Positions 6,860 through 16,426 are shown, numbered from the stretch's first letter. The stretch is DNA of 64,000 nucleotides from COE1 sp045579665 (GCA_045579665.1 JAZNMO010000127.1:1-64000); one strand, 5' to 3'. Numbers and translations are program-made. The notes: a model not told the origin generated them from the sequence alone.

Positions 6860-7943
6860 CAAAGAAGAAACAATAAAAAAGTGTATTGATTCTATTCTTA
6901 ATCAGAAATATCCCTGGATAGAACTAATTATTGTAGATGATGGTTCGAGTGACCGTAGCAGAAAAATTATTATAGAAGAGCGAAAAAAAGACAAAAGAAT
7001 AAAATCTTTTTTTCAAGAGAATGCTGGCGTTTCTTCAGCGCGTAATGTCGGAATCCAAGAAGCGTCAGGTAAATACATCGTTTTTATTGATGCAGATGAC
7101 ATTGTTTTACCAGATATGTTTATGAAAATGATTGATAAGATGAATCAATGCGATATGTGTGCATGTAATATGTATCGTGTGGAAAAAAACAGAACAGTAA
7201 CACAGGCTTATCATAAAGATATTGTATATGATCTTACGAATTTGGAAAAAAAGAATGATTATTTTGTAAATTGCCTTATGGGAAAACATTCTTATTGTGT
7301 GTGGAACAAGATGTACAAGCTTGATTTAATTAGAGAAAAAGAGATAGCATACCTAGATAATAATCTGATTTATCCGGAAGATTTACAGTTTAATTTATTT
7401 TATATTTCTCAATGTAATCAGGTGTATTGGCTTGATGAACCACTCTATTATCATACATATAATAAGAAGGGGTTATCTAAGCAGGATAGAAAAGATGTAA
7501 CACGTCGTTATTTGAATGTATGTGAGGAATACAAAACTTTTTTGAAAAAATATTCATTATTTGATAGCTTATATAATTCTTTTTGTTTTGTGGTGCAAAG
7601 AGTGTTTATCACGAATATGATTTACTTGGTAAGGGATAAAAAATTACCATTTGCGCAATTTAGGAAGCAGGTAGAAGCAGCGTATCAATTTGAGTTTTTT
7701 AGAGATGCAATGAACAATGGTTATTATACTAAGGGTACTCAAAAGGAAGATGTGATGAGACAAATGCTTGCGGCAAAGAATTTGAACCTGTATTGTATTA
7801 TGGCGTATTATGTCGTGAGGAATGGTTTTTTAGATGAGATTACCAGAAAAAAAGATTTCTTTACAGTTGTGGCAACACACGAAGAGGATGAGATATTCGA
7901 TAATCAGGTTATAGATAATAAGATTATATTACAGTATGTATAG
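6822..7943 (+). CDS. GT2-family glycosyltransferase
   Basis: A 373-residue protein started at ATG 6822 behind GGAGGAATGTT. The N-terminus is a GT-A fold: SVVVPVYNKEETI, then IIVDDGSSD and the metal-binding VFIDADD. The remainder is the acceptor-binding half. No membrane spans are evident, so it is cytosolic. It overlaps the BtrH-like gene and precedes the carrier protein. In this context it may glycosylate the peptide product. Sugar donor and acceptor cannot be read from the sequence. Confidence 0.8.
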   Translation: MQELLSVVVPVYNKEETIKKCIDSILNQKYPWIELIIVDDGSSDRSRKIIIEERKKDKRIKSFFQENAGVSSARNVGIQEASGKYIVFIDADDIVLPDMFMKMIDKMNQCDMCACNMYRVEKNRTVTQAYHKDIVYDLTNLEKKNDYFVNCLMGKHSYCVWNKMYKLDLIREKEIAYLDNNLIYPEDLQFNLFYISQCNQVYWLDEPLYYHTYNKKGLSKQDRKDVTRRYLNVCEEYKTFLKKYSLFDSLYNSFCFVVQRVFITNMIYLVRDKKLPFAQFRKQVEAAYQFEFFRDAMNNGYYTKGTQKEDVMRQMLAAKNLNLYCIMAYYVVRNGFLDEITRKKDFFTVVATHEEDEIFDNQVIDNKIILQYV

Positions 7944-7965
7944 TAAGATGAAGGAGATTAAGAAA

Positions 7966-8232
7966 ATGAATATTGAAAAAATTATCATAGAATTAATTAG
8001 TGAATTAATGGAAGAGTATACAGAGGTAACAGAGATTCTGATGGATGATGATTTAACAACTAAGGGTATGGATTCTATGATGTTTGTAGAATTAATTACA
8101 CTGATTGAAGAGAAGTTAGAGATAGAGCTTTCAGATGAATCATTATATATGGAGAAAATGAACACACCTAAGAAGATAATTGAGGTTGTAGGTAAGTGCT
8201 ATGGAGAAAATAAAGTTATTATTAATCAGTAA
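7966..8232 (+). CDS. Acyl carrier protein
   Basis: An 88-residue acidic helical protein starting at ATG 7966 behind AAGGAG. GMDSMMFVEL places the phosphopantetheine Ser at residue 37. Its 3' end overlaps the FkbH-like gene by 32 bp, a common pairing: FkbH-type enzymes load a glyceryl unit from 1,3-bisphosphoglycerate onto such carriers. It is separate from fatty acid synthesis genes, so it is a dedicated carrier for this pathway. Confidence 0.85.
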   Translation: MNIEKIIIELISELMEEYTEVTEILMDDDLTTKGMDSMMFVELITLIEEKLEIELSDESLYMEKMNTPKKIIEVVGKCYGENKVIINQ

Positions 8233-9727
8233 TTTTTTCTGTGGATTGGAAATAGAAAGAATTGTAAAGAATCTTGGTAGGAACCAAGATGTTAAGATTA
8301 TAAGAGTAAGCTTTGAAGAGATTTTGGAAACGGAGCTTGAACATCAGTATGATTTGTCAGTACTACTTTATAATGTAGATATAGATTTCCCAGATTATAT
8401 TAGTAGGTTGTTAACAGAACAGAGTTCTAATGAAATCACAGGTGCGGTAATGAGACAAATAGAGAAGGTCCTTTCTCATATTGCATCCCATAGTAATAGA
8501 ACATATATTGGAGTAGATAGTAAGCATTGGGATATCACAGGAAAGGTGTTTAGTCATGTGGTTACTTCTTTAAAAGACGGTGATGCACGTTTGTTATCAG
8601 AGATTTATCAATGTTTTGGCGATAGAGCAGAGATTATCGATTTGGATAGAATAACCATGGAGTTAGGAATCACTCAAATATATGATTTCAAAAAATATTA
8701 TCGTTGGAATTGTCCTTATAGCTTTGAATTTTTCAATAAGTTATTTGGTGATTTATTTCAAGCGTATGAAATTTCACAGGGCAAAATGAAGAAATGCATT
8801 GTTCTTGATTGCGATAATGTACTGTGGGGGGGAGAAATTGCAGAACATGGAATGGATAAGATTGTATTGGGAAGCATTGGTGAAGGAAAGAAGTATCAGG
8901 ATTTCCAACATCTTGTCAAGATGCTGCAGCAGCTAGGGATCGTTCTGTGTCTGTGTAGTAAAAATGATGAGGCAGACATACGAACAGTGTTTGACAGACA
9001 TTCTGCAATGATTTTGAAAAATGATGATATTGTAAACAGACAAATTTCATGGGAAGCAAAATGGATTGGAATAACTAATATTTCTAATTTGCTAGGTATT
9101 TCTTTAGATCAGATTGTATTTGTAGATGACTCTGTACATGAAATAAAGCAGGTGCAAGAGAAGCTACCAGAGGTGTTCTGTGTGCATTTTGATATTAACC
9201 ATTTTTGGGATTTGTTGAATGTCATAAAGCTTCCAAGTAAGTACAATTTGCAAACAATAAAAGAACGTCAAGGGTATTATCATTGGCTTGGAGAACAGAA
9301 AGTCGGCGGACAAGGTGGTGCGCAGGAAGATTATTTGCGGGAGTTGGAAACAGAGGTTATTCTGAGTAATACACAGGAGGAAGAATTGCTTCGTATTGCA
9401 GAATTGAGTCAAAGAACGAATAGATGCACAATTGGAGCAAGGCTCAGTTATGGAGAACTCAAGGATAAGCTTTCGGAAGGAACTCACGAGATGTATTCTG
9501 TATATGTAAAAGATAAGCTTCATGATTTTGGATTAATGGGTGGAGTAATGTTAAAAAGCGGTGTTTTAGAGTTTTTCTCATTGTCATGCCGGGTATTGGG
9601 AAGGAATGTTGAAGAAACGATTTTGGACAGATTGAAAGAAAAAATACAGGAATGCCGTTTTGTTGCCACGTACAAAAATGAAAATTTGAAGAAGACGTTG
9701 GAGAAATATAAAATTGTTATGATATAG
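8201..9727 (+). CDS. FkbH-like HAD-superfamily glyceryl-ACP synthase
   Basis: A 508-residue protein. The HAD motif DCDNVLWGG begins at D203, as in FkbH-family enzymes that take the phosphoglyceryl group of 1,3-bisphosphoglycerate and attach glycerate to an ACP thiol. A second HAD motif is VFVDDSVHE, and the C-terminal ~150 residues look like the family's GNAT-like part. Length is normal for the family. It overlaps the ACP gene. The product is probably a glyceryl-ACP used by the BtrH-like transferase, but this is inferred from family and order. Confidence 0.8.
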   Translation: MEKIKLLLISNFFCGLEIERIVKNLGRNQDVKIIRVSFEEILETELEHQYDLSVLLYNVDIDFPDYISRLLTEQSSNEITGAVMRQIEKVLSHIASHSNRTYIGVDSKHWDITGKVFSHVVTSLKDGDARLLSEIYQCFGDRAEIIDLDRITMELGITQIYDFKKYYRWNCPYSFEFFNKLFGDLFQAYEISQGKMKKCIVLDCDNVLWGGEIAEHGMDKIVLGSIGEGKKYQDFQHLVKMLQQLGIVLCLCSKNDEADIRTVFDRHSAMILKNDDIVNRQISWEAKWIGITNISNLLGISLDQIVFVDDSVHEIKQVQEKLPEVFCVHFDINHFWDLLNVIKLPSKYNLQTIKERQGYYHWLGEQKVGGQGGAQEDYLRELETEVILSNTQEEELLRIAELSQRTNRCTIGARLSYGELKDKLSEGTHEMYSVYVKDKLHDFGLMGGVMLKSGVLEFFSLSCRVLGRNVEETILDRLKEKIQECRFVATYKNENLKKTLEKYKIVMI

Positions 9728-9759
9728 TAATGGTTTTGTATTGAACGGAGGTAACGGAT

Positions 9760-11499
9760 ATGAATGATGAACAGCGTTTGAAAACACGAAGAAAAGAATT
9801 TCTATCACAATTTATGAAAAATAATAAATTATGTTTTTTGTTGATTATGCTTTTGAGTATGGTTATCAGCGTTTATAGTCTTGCAATTTCGTGGATTTTA
9901 CAAAAAATTATTGATGCTGCATCAGAAAAAAATATGCAGGATATAGTCAATATCGTAGTTTTGTATGTAGTAACATTTGCTTTAGTGTGTGTAGTATGTT
10001 GGTTGCATCGAGTGTGTTATACCCGATTTTTGAAAAAGGGTACAGAACAGTATAAAAGGTATGCATTTTCTCAGATTATGAGAAAACAGTATGGTGCATT
10101 CTTTAGAGAGAGAACAGAAAAGTATATTTCCGCATTTACAAATGATGTAAATACTATTGAGAAAAAGTATTTGGTTGCTATGTTTGGGGTATTTAATATG
10201 GTGGTCAGACTTATAGGTGCACTGATAATGATGGTAGCCTATAGCCCTTTATTTACCTTAATTGCTATTATTTTTTCGTTACTACCAATGCTAGTTTCAG
10301 CCAAGGTGGGAGATGGACTGATACGGAAGGAGCAAAGCGTTTCGCGGAAGAATGAAAGTTTTGTAGGAGTATTAAAAGACCTATTAACCGGTTTTAATCT
10401 GATTAAGAGCTTTAAAGCTGAAAATGAAGCAATGGCATTGTTTGATGCAAGCAATGAGGTGTTGGAAACTGAGAAATGTGATAAGCGAAAAAAAGAAGAG
10501 TCTATTAATTTCATGGGAATGATAGCAGGTAATACAGTCCAGATAGGAGTTTTCTTTGTGGGAGCATGCTTTTGCGTATATGGAGACCAGATTACTCCGG
10601 GAGTTGTACTGGCATTTACACAGTTAATGAATTACATTATTCTTCCGATTAAGCAGATTCCTTTAATCTTTGCCAACTGGAAGTCAGCAATTTCTTTGGT
10701 TGATAGAGCAATACAGAACATAGACAATAATGTGGTTGAGTTAGGCAGAGAATGTATAGCAAAGAAGCTGGAGCAAGGAATTATAATAGAAAATCTATGT
10801 TATGAACATGAAAGTAACAAAGAACTATTCCATAATCTGAATATGTCCTTCGAAGTAGGAAAGAGTTACGCAATAGTAGGAGATTCTGGATCAGGTAAAT
10901 CTACAATTCTTAATCTGTTGATGGGAATGACAAAGAAGTATGAAGGAAGTATTTTCTTTGATCATAAGGAATTAAGAGACATAAATCAGGACGCATTATA
11001 TGATAGTATGGCATTGGTACAGCAGAATGTTTTTGTATTTAATGACACAATACGTAACAATATTACTATGTTTAGAGAGTATTCTGATATAGAGGTCAAT
11101 AAAGCGATTAAGAAAGCAGGCCTAGAGGTATTGATTCAGGAGAGAGGAGAAAATTATATCTGTGGTGAAAATGGATGTAACTTATCAGGAGGCGAAAGGC
11201 AAAGAATTGCATTGGCAAGAGCAATGTTGCAGGAGAAATCAATTATGTTGTTCGATGAGGTTACAGCTGCGTTAGATGCTGATACAGCATATTCTATTTC
11301 GAAAACTATTATGGAAATGCAGGATGTAACAAAGATTGTTGTTACACATAGTCTGGATGAAGATTTGCTTGCAAACTATGATGAAATTTATGTAATAAAG
11401 AATGGAGCGGTCGTTGAACGCGGAAGTTATAATGAGTTAATGTGGATGAAAGGTGTTTTACACACATGGTTAAGAGGCAGTAAGAAGAGTGCTGCATAG
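9760..11499 (+). CDS. ABC exporter (membrane domain plus ATPase)
   Basis: A 579-residue half-transporter. About six membrane spans lie in the first ~310 residues. The ATPase has GDSGSGKST, LSGGERQR and IMLFDEVTAALD. It has no N-terminal C39 peptidase domain, consistent with leader removal by a separate protease in this operon. Preceded by AACGGAGG, 32 bp after the FkbH-like gene. It probably exports the finished peptide. Confidence 0.85.
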   Translation: MNDEQRLKTRRKEFLSQFMKNNKLCFLLIMLLSMVISVYSLAISWILQKIIDAASEKNMQDIVNIVVLYVVTFALVCVVCWLHRVCYTRFLKKGTEQYKRYAFSQIMRKQYGAFFRERTEKYISAFTNDVNTIEKKYLVAMFGVFNMVVRLIGALIMMVAYSPLFTLIAIIFSLLPMLVSAKVGDGLIRKEQSVSRKNESFVGVLKDLLTGFNLIKSFKAENEAMALFDASNEVLETEKCDKRKKEESINFMGMIAGNTVQIGVFFVGACFCVYGDQITPGVVLAFTQLMNYIILPIKQIPLIFANWKSAISLVDRAIQNIDNNVVELGRECIAKKLEQGIIIENLCYEHESNKELFHNLNMSFEVGKSYAIVGDSGSGKSTILNLLMGMTKKYEGSIFFDHKELRDINQDALYDSMALVQQNVFVFNDTIRNNITMFREYSDIEVNKAIKKAGLEVLIQERGENYICGENGCNLSGGERQRIALARAMLQEKSIMLFDEVTAALDADTAYSISKTIMEMQDVTKIVVTHSLDEDLLANYDEIYVIKNGAVVERGSYNELMWMKGVLHTWLRGSKKSAA

Positions 11500-11528
11500 G
11501 AAATGTTTAATTCTGATGTCGGTTAAAT

Positions 11529-11561
11529 AATGTTCGGGTTGTTAATAATGGCTCGAACATT
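11529..11561 (+). terminator. Inverted repeat after the exporter gene
   Basis: AATGTTCG (11529-11536) pairs with CGAACATT (11554-11561), extended inward by wobble pairs. The T-run after it is weak. It lies in the 165-bp gap between exporter and permease genes and may terminate or attenuate the RiPP transcript. Confidence 0.35.
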
Positions 11562-11664
11562 TGGTATACATAACTGGAAAAAAATACTTTTCCAAATGTG
11601 TATATTTATTATTGCTATCAGAAAGGTAAAATATATCTAGAGAAATACAAGGAGTTAGGAGAAT

Positions 11665-12480
11665 ATGAAAAAACGAAAGAAACATAATGATAAAAAATTA
11701 ATTATATTATTTGCAACAATTCCATTTATTGGTATTTCATTATTTTATCTTTTTCCCATGTTATACAGCGTATATGTATCGTTACAGGAGAATCGGGGAG
11801 GAAATACTTATTGGCAGTTGTTAAAATCAGAGGCATTTCAGCTGGCAATGCAGAATACGGCGATTTCAGTTTTTGTTATGGTGCCAGTATTGTTGATTGT
11901 ATCACTGGGATTAGCATTTGCTGCAGAGGCAGGATTGAAGAAGAAGTCTAAGTGGTGGAGTAGCACATTAGTATTACATATGATTCCGTTTATTATTCCA
12001 TCGACGATTATTGCTTTTGTAGTAAATTCGCTGTTTAATAGCATGTGGATTCAATCAGATAAGGTATTTTGGATTTTGTTTGTAATATATATATGGAAGA
12101 ATTATGGTTATTGTTTGTTGATTTTACTTGGCGGTATTAGAAATATTCCGCAGGAAACCTTAGAAGCAGCGAGAGTAGATGGTGCTGGCAGAACTAGAAT
12201 TTTGTTTAAAATTATTCTTCCGCAGATGAAAACATTTCTTTCATTTTGTATTGTTATGGAAATTGTAGCGGTATTCAAGCTATTTAGGGAAGCATATCTT
12301 TTATGCGGAGATTATCCAAACATAGTTGTATATTTTGTTCAGAATTTCATTAATAATAGTCTTTATGCAATGTCTTTTGAGAAAATCTCAGCATTAGCAG
12401 TGGTTTTGATAGTTGTATTTAGTTTTATTATTTATGTATTATATCACTCAGAATTGAAGGGAGAGGCTCATGAAGCGTAA
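11665..12480 (+). CDS. MalF-type ABC permease
   Basis: A 271-residue membrane protein with about six spans and the EAA loop LEAARVDGAGRTRILFKIILP that contacts the ATPase. Sugar-type (CUT1) importers use such permeases in pairs, and the partner overlaps by 11 bp. The start follows AAGGAGTTAGGAG. No ATPase and no glycosidase accompany it. The genes beside it are RiPP genes, so the substrate could be a sugar or the peptide itself. The family is certain, the substrate unknown. Confidence 0.85.
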   Translation: MKKRKKHNDKKLIILFATIPFIGISLFYLFPMLYSVYVSLQENRGGNTYWQLLKSEAFQLAMQNTAISVFVMVPVLLIVSLGLAFAAEAGLKKKSKWWSSTLVLHMIPFIIPSTIIAFVVNSLFNSMWIQSDKVFWILFVIYIWKNYGYCLLILLGGIRNIPQETLEAARVDGAGRTRILFKIILPQMKTFLSFCIVMEIVAVFKLFREAYLLCGDYPNIVVYFVQNFINNSLYAMSFEKISALAVVLIVVFSFIIYVLYHSELKGEAHEA

Positions 12481-13258
12481 GGATAGTAATTTTGCTTTGT
12501 TTGTTTTTCAGATAATAGGTATAGTGGGAATCGTAGGAACAGGAACTTTTCTTTTATATGTTATCTGGCAGTCGTTGGTTGATGGTAGTACATTAACAGC
12601 ATCCCATTATTTGGAACTTTTGTTGAATACGCCGGAGTATTGGGTGTTCTTTTGGAATAGCTTTAAAGTTAGTGTGGTGATTTTGTGTGGTACAATTTTA
12701 GTTTCTTTGATTGGTGGATATGTGATGTATCGCTATCGTTTTAAGGGAAGTAATTTATTATTTGGATTGTTGGTTTTATTAATGCTCATGCCTTATCAGG
12801 TGTTAATGCTTCCACAGTTGCTGATGATACATAAGTTTCAGTTATTTGACCATTTGGCGGGAGTTATTTTGCCTAATATTTTCAGTAGTTTCGGAATTGT
12901 ATTGTTGTTACAGTATATGAAAAAGATACCATATGAGTCCGTAGAGGCGGCGCAGGTGGATGGTGCTGGTGATATTCGAATCTTCTTTAAAATTGTATTA
13001 CCACAGATTAAAGAGGGTGTTATCACTCTGGCAGTTTTGAATTTGGTTGATACATGGAATCTGGTGGAGCAACCACAAAATATTTTAACTGACAGCAGAT
13101 TATATCCACTATCTATTTCCTTTTCAAAATATGAGACAAGTACGATTGAAGCGTTGAGTGCAGGAAATATGCTTTTCTTATTACCACTTATTTTATTGTT
13201 CTTTATGGGAAAAGATTATCTTGTAGACGGAATTAGTAATACGGTAGTAAAGAAGTAG
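12470..13258 (+). CDS. MalG-type ABC permease
   Basis: A 262-residue membrane protein with about six spans and an EAA loop VEAAQVDGAGDIRIFFKIVLP. It pairs with the preceding MalF-type protein, whose 3' end it overlaps. The start follows GGGAGAGGCTC. It is the inner-membrane partner for the solute-binding protein that starts 20 bp later. Substrate not readable. Confidence 0.85.
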   Translation: MKRKDSNFALFVFQIIGIVGIVGTGTFLLYVIWQSLVDGSTLTASHYLELLLNTPEYWVFFWNSFKVSVVILCGTILVSLIGGYVMYRYRFKGSNLLFGLLVLLMLMPYQVLMLPQLLMIHKFQLFDHLAGVILPNIFSSFGIVLLLQYMKKIPYESVEAAQVDGAGDIRIFFKIVLPQIKEGVITLAVLNLVDTWNLVEQPQNILTDSRLYPLSISFSKYETSTIEALSAGNMLFLLPLILLFFMGKDYLVDGISNTVVKK

Positions 13259-13277
13259 AAAGGTACAGATTAAGAGG

Positions 13278-14594
13278 ATGAAAAGAAAATTATTAACAGC
13301 TTTTATATCATTGGGTATTATGTGCGGACTTGCAGGCTGTGGCAGTGTGAATCAAACGGTGGAGATTCAGATGGAAGCAGGGCCAGAGTTGACAATATAC
13401 GCAGTAGAAGGCATAGATTTTTATGAGCAGGCAGTGGTAGCGTTTCAGGGTAAATACAAAGAAATGCAGATTAATTACGTGACCTTTGAGACAGAAGAGG
13501 AATTGGCAAGAAGGTATTCTAACGATGTGGCAACGGGAACACAGCCTGATGTATTATTATTGACGGATGAGACGACAATTGATGTATTTAAAGCATGTAA
13601 GAATTATAGATTTGCCGATTTGACACCATATTTCGAGAGTGATGAGGCATTTTATGATGTTGTTTATTTTGAAGAGGCTTTAAAGGCCGGCTGTTATGAG
13701 GGTAAGCAATATATTGTACCGTTTAGAATGGAGATACCATACTATTTGATAACAAAAAAGGTAACAAATGTTATTGACGTAAAAACTTTACGCGAGGCAA
13801 ACGGTCAGGAGCAGATGCAGTTGTTAATGAATGCTGCTGATACAGTTAGAGAACAGGGAATTCTGGAAGATGGTGCATTTTATGTGATGACATCAATGGA
13901 TCAGAGGTTACGTTCCAGCGGTATATCGTTATGTAGTCTGCAGGATGAAACTTTAGAGCTGGATAAAGAGCAAATAAGGTTATTATGCAATTATATGCAG
14001 TATATTTTGGATAATAAACAGAATCTGTCAGGTGAAATCGCAACACAGGCAGACATGATGAGTATGTTTGCGAATTCTGGAATTATACAGATGTATGATA
14101 ATCCATTTTATACAGGACGTCTCTTTGATATGATGTTTGAATATTTCTATAAAGAAGATTTTGAATGGATTTTGGCTACTTCTGTAGATGAGGCGGGCGC
14201 ATATCATGCGGATATTACGAAATATGGTATGGTTGATGCTGAAAGTGAGAATATACGTGGAGCCTATCAGTTGTTGAGATATCTGATGGATTACAAAACA
14301 AGAACAGATTTTGGTACAGAAATTTATGTGCACAGAAGTAATACTACCACAGAGTTTGTTAATATGTCGGAGCTTACCTCTTTAGGCTCAGGAATGAGAG
14401 TGTCATCTATGGGGTATTCCAAGTATCTTCGTGTAGAAAATATGCTTAATAGTTTAACTGATATTTCGATTCCTAATCATAAGGTGGAAGAAATCTTTGA
14501 AAATGTAACAGCAGATTTTTTTGCGGGAAACAGAGAGTTTGAAGATGTGTATTTGGAATTACAAAATAGATTAACGATTTACTGGAAAGAGTAA
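13278..14594 (+). CDS. Extracellular solute-binding lipoprotein
   Basis: A 438-residue protein with a lipoprotein signal ending LAGCG (lipidated C21). The mature part looks like a family 1 (sugar-type) binding protein: ELTIYAVEGIDFYEQAVVAFQGKY and later GTQPDVLLLTDE, quoted here in short pieces. It probably feeds the two permeases upstream. The ribosome site is weak (AAAGG about 14 bp before ATG). Ligand unknown; RiPP context makes a peptide or modified peptide worth considering. Confidence 0.75.
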   Translation: MKRKLLTAFISLGIMCGLAGCGSVNQTVEIQMEAGPELTIYAVEGIDFYEQAVVAFQGKYKEMQINYVTFETEEELARRYSNDVATGTQPDVLLLTDETTIDVFKACKNYRFADLTPYFESDEAFYDVVYFEEALKAGCYEGKQYIVPFRMEIPYYLITKKVTNVIDVKTLREANGQEQMQLLMNAADTVREQGILEDGAFYVMTSMDQRLRSSGISLCSLQDETLELDKEQIRLLCNYMQYILDNKQNLSGEIATQADMMSMFANSGIIQMYDNPFYTGRLFDMMFEYFYKEDFEWILATSVDEAGAYHADITKYGMVDAESENIRGAYQLLRYLMDYKTRTDFGTEIYVHRSNTTTEFVNMSELTSLGSGMRVSSMGYSKYLRVENMLNSLTDISIPNHKVEEIFENVTADFFAGNREFEDVYLELQNRLTIYWKE

Positions 14595-14609
14595 GGGTGG
14601 TATAAAGAG

Positions 14610-15341
14610 ATGAAAGAAAAAATAGGAAAACGTATCATATCAGAGCTTTTTGTGATTTTCTTTGCCATTGCCATATTCTCTACATTTGTTTCAAGATATT
14701 TATTTGAGCAGTCTATGCCAGTTGTAATGACAGCATTTACAGAAACAATGACTTTGAAGCAGGTAGAGGAGTATGAGGCAAAGTTAATCCAGGGTGACGA
14801 GGGTAATACATTAAGCTGGGAGATTATAGGAACATCAAGAGAGCTTGAGGTAGGTGATGCAGTTGTTGTAAGAACTGTGCAGTATCAGAATATAAAGAAT
14901 GGCTATCGAAAACTGGAAGCAGGATACAAGGCAGTTGATGAATATGAGGCAATTATTACAACAACTGGTTTTGCCACAAGAAATGATTCTGGCGGTAACG
15001 AAGAGCGAGTATATACCTTTGAGGTTCCGGCACAAGGTAAAATATCAGATAACTATACTTACTTTGTAAGTGTGGAATATGAGACTTTAGAGAGGGAATA
15101 TGTTTTGCCAAGTGATTGCTTTATTGGTAATCCGAGCAATTATAGTAGTGGTCTGACTTTGATGGTAGTAAAGGAAAAGCTGATGCCTTGGGGATATACG
15201 AACTATGTTCAGGAAGTAACAGTCAATGCCTTGGAGAGAAATGAGCAATATGTAGCAGTATCTTTTTATCCCGGAGATAAAATTGTGCGTAACGCAGAGG
15301 TTTTGGGATTAAGTGATGGAGACTGGATAAACATTCAATAG
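14610..15341 (+). CDS. Membrane-anchored protein, possible periplasmic-adaptor relative
   Basis: A 243-residue protein with one N-terminal membrane span (about residues 9-28) and a beta-rich outer domain. Late segments such as EYVLPSDCFI, YVQEVTV and NEQYVAVSFYPGDKIV recall the C-terminal parts of membrane-fusion/adaptor proteins (HlyD/YknX group), but it lacks clear coiled-coil hairpins. It is the last gene of the strand before a strong terminator. I do not recognise it firmly. It may be an accessory subunit of the preceding transporter. Confidence 0.45.
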   Translation: MKEKIGKRIISELFVIFFAIAIFSTFVSRYLFEQSMPVVMTAFTETMTLKQVEEYEAKLIQGDEGNTLSWEIIGTSRELEVGDAVVVRTVQYQNIKNGYRKLEAGYKAVDEYEAIITTTGFATRNDSGGNEERVYTFEVPAQGKISDNYTYFVSVEYETLEREYVLPSDCFIGNPSNYSSGLTLMVVKEKLMPWGYTNYVQEVTVNALERNEQYVAVSFYPGDKIVRNAEVLGLSDGDWINIQ

Positions 15342-15358
15342 TTTAAGAGAAGATAAAA

Positions 15359-15394
15359 AGAATGCGCTCTGAGTAATCAGAACGCATTCTTTTT
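15359..15394. terminator. Bidirectional terminator
   Basis: AGAATGCG-x-TCTGA, loop GTAA, TCAGA-x-CGCATTCT followed by TTTT, with A-run on the other side. It separates the convergent RiPP/transporter strand and the aldolase gene. Confidence 0.9.
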
Positions 15395-15404
15395 AAATAT
15401 GTAA

Positions 15405-16340
15405 TTAAGCTTTGTTCTCGCTTCCGAGTACGTTTGTAATCTTGTGAGCAACAAGAGCCTTAACGTTAGCACGACCTACCTTGAGGTACTCTCTTGGGTC
15501 AAATGCTTCAGGGTTGTTGTATAATACTTCACGAACACCTGCTGTCATAGCAAGACGAAGGTCAGAGTCAATGTTAATCTTACATACAGCACTTCTGGCA
15601 GCCTGTCTTAACATCTCTTCCGGAATACCGATAGCATCGTCAAGCTTACCACCGTTAGCGTTGATAGTCTTTACATACTCCTGTGAAACGCTTGAAGCAC
15701 CGTGAAGTACGATAGGGAAGTTAGGGAGACGATTGCTGATTTCGTCAAGGATATCAAAACGAAGCTGTGGCTTCTGGCCTGGCTTGAACTTGAATGCACC
15801 GTGGCTTGTTCCGATAGCAATAGCAAGGGAATCAACACCTGTCTTCTCAACGAATTCTTCAACCTCATCTGGATGTGTATAGCTTGCATCCTCAGCAGAT
15901 ACATTCACATCATCCTCGATACCTGCGAGCTGTCCAAGCTCACCCTCTACTACAACACCCTTTGAATGAGCGTAGTCTACAACTCTTCTTGTTAACTCGA
16001 TATTATCCTTAAATGAATGATGAGAACCATCAATCATAACAGAAGTAAATCCACCGTCGATACAAGACTTACAGATTTCGAAGTCAGCACCGTGGTCTAA
16101 GTGAAGTGCTACAGGAATATCATACTGCATCAAAGCTGCCTCAACGAGCTTTACTAGGTAGTTATGATTCGCGTAGTTTCTAGCACCTGCGGATACCTGA
16201 AGAACGATAGGAGAGCGAAGCTCACCAGCTGCCTCTGTAATACCCTGTACGATTTCCATATTGTTTACATTGAAAGCACCAACAGCATAGCCGCCTGCAT
16301 ATGCCTTGGCAAACATGTCTTTAGTAGTAACTAATGCCAT
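15405..16340 (-). CDS. Class II fructose-bisphosphate (ketose) aldolase, paralogue 1
   Basis: A 311-residue zinc aldolase. ATG at 16340 is preferred over an upstream TTG because AGAAGGG precedes it and the family begins here. Zinc and substrate motifs: ALHLDHGAD, DGSHHSF, GTSHGAFKF, VLHGASS. It cleaves fructose-1,6-bisphosphate, or a related ketose bisphosphate, in the cytoplasm. A second, shorter class II aldolase lies at 36563. The C-terminal insertion NANGGKLDDAIGIPEE is typical of the longer form. It is transcribed alone from a good promoter at 16427-16455. Confidence 0.9.
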   Translation of the reverse strand: MALVTTKDMFAKAYAGGYAVGAFNVNNMEIVQGITEAAGELRSPIVLQVSAGARNYANHNYLVKLVEAALMQYDIPVALHLDHGADFEICKSCIDGGFTSVMIDGSHHSFKDNIELTRRVVDYAHSKGVVVEGELGQLAGIEDDVNVSAEDASYTHPDEVEEFVEKTGVDSLAIAIGTSHGAFKFKPGQKPQLRFDILDEISNRLPNFPIVLHGASSVSQEYVKTINANGGKLDDAIGIPEEMLRQAARSAVCKINIDSDLRLAMTAGVREVLYNNPEAFDPREYLKVGRANVKALVAHKITNVLGSENKA

Positions 16341-16426
16341 AGTTAAACCATCCCTTCTCAATTGAAAATTGTTTTAGCTCAGTGTAAAATACTTTAACTA
16401 AAAGTTAAATTGTTTTACCTATGCCT

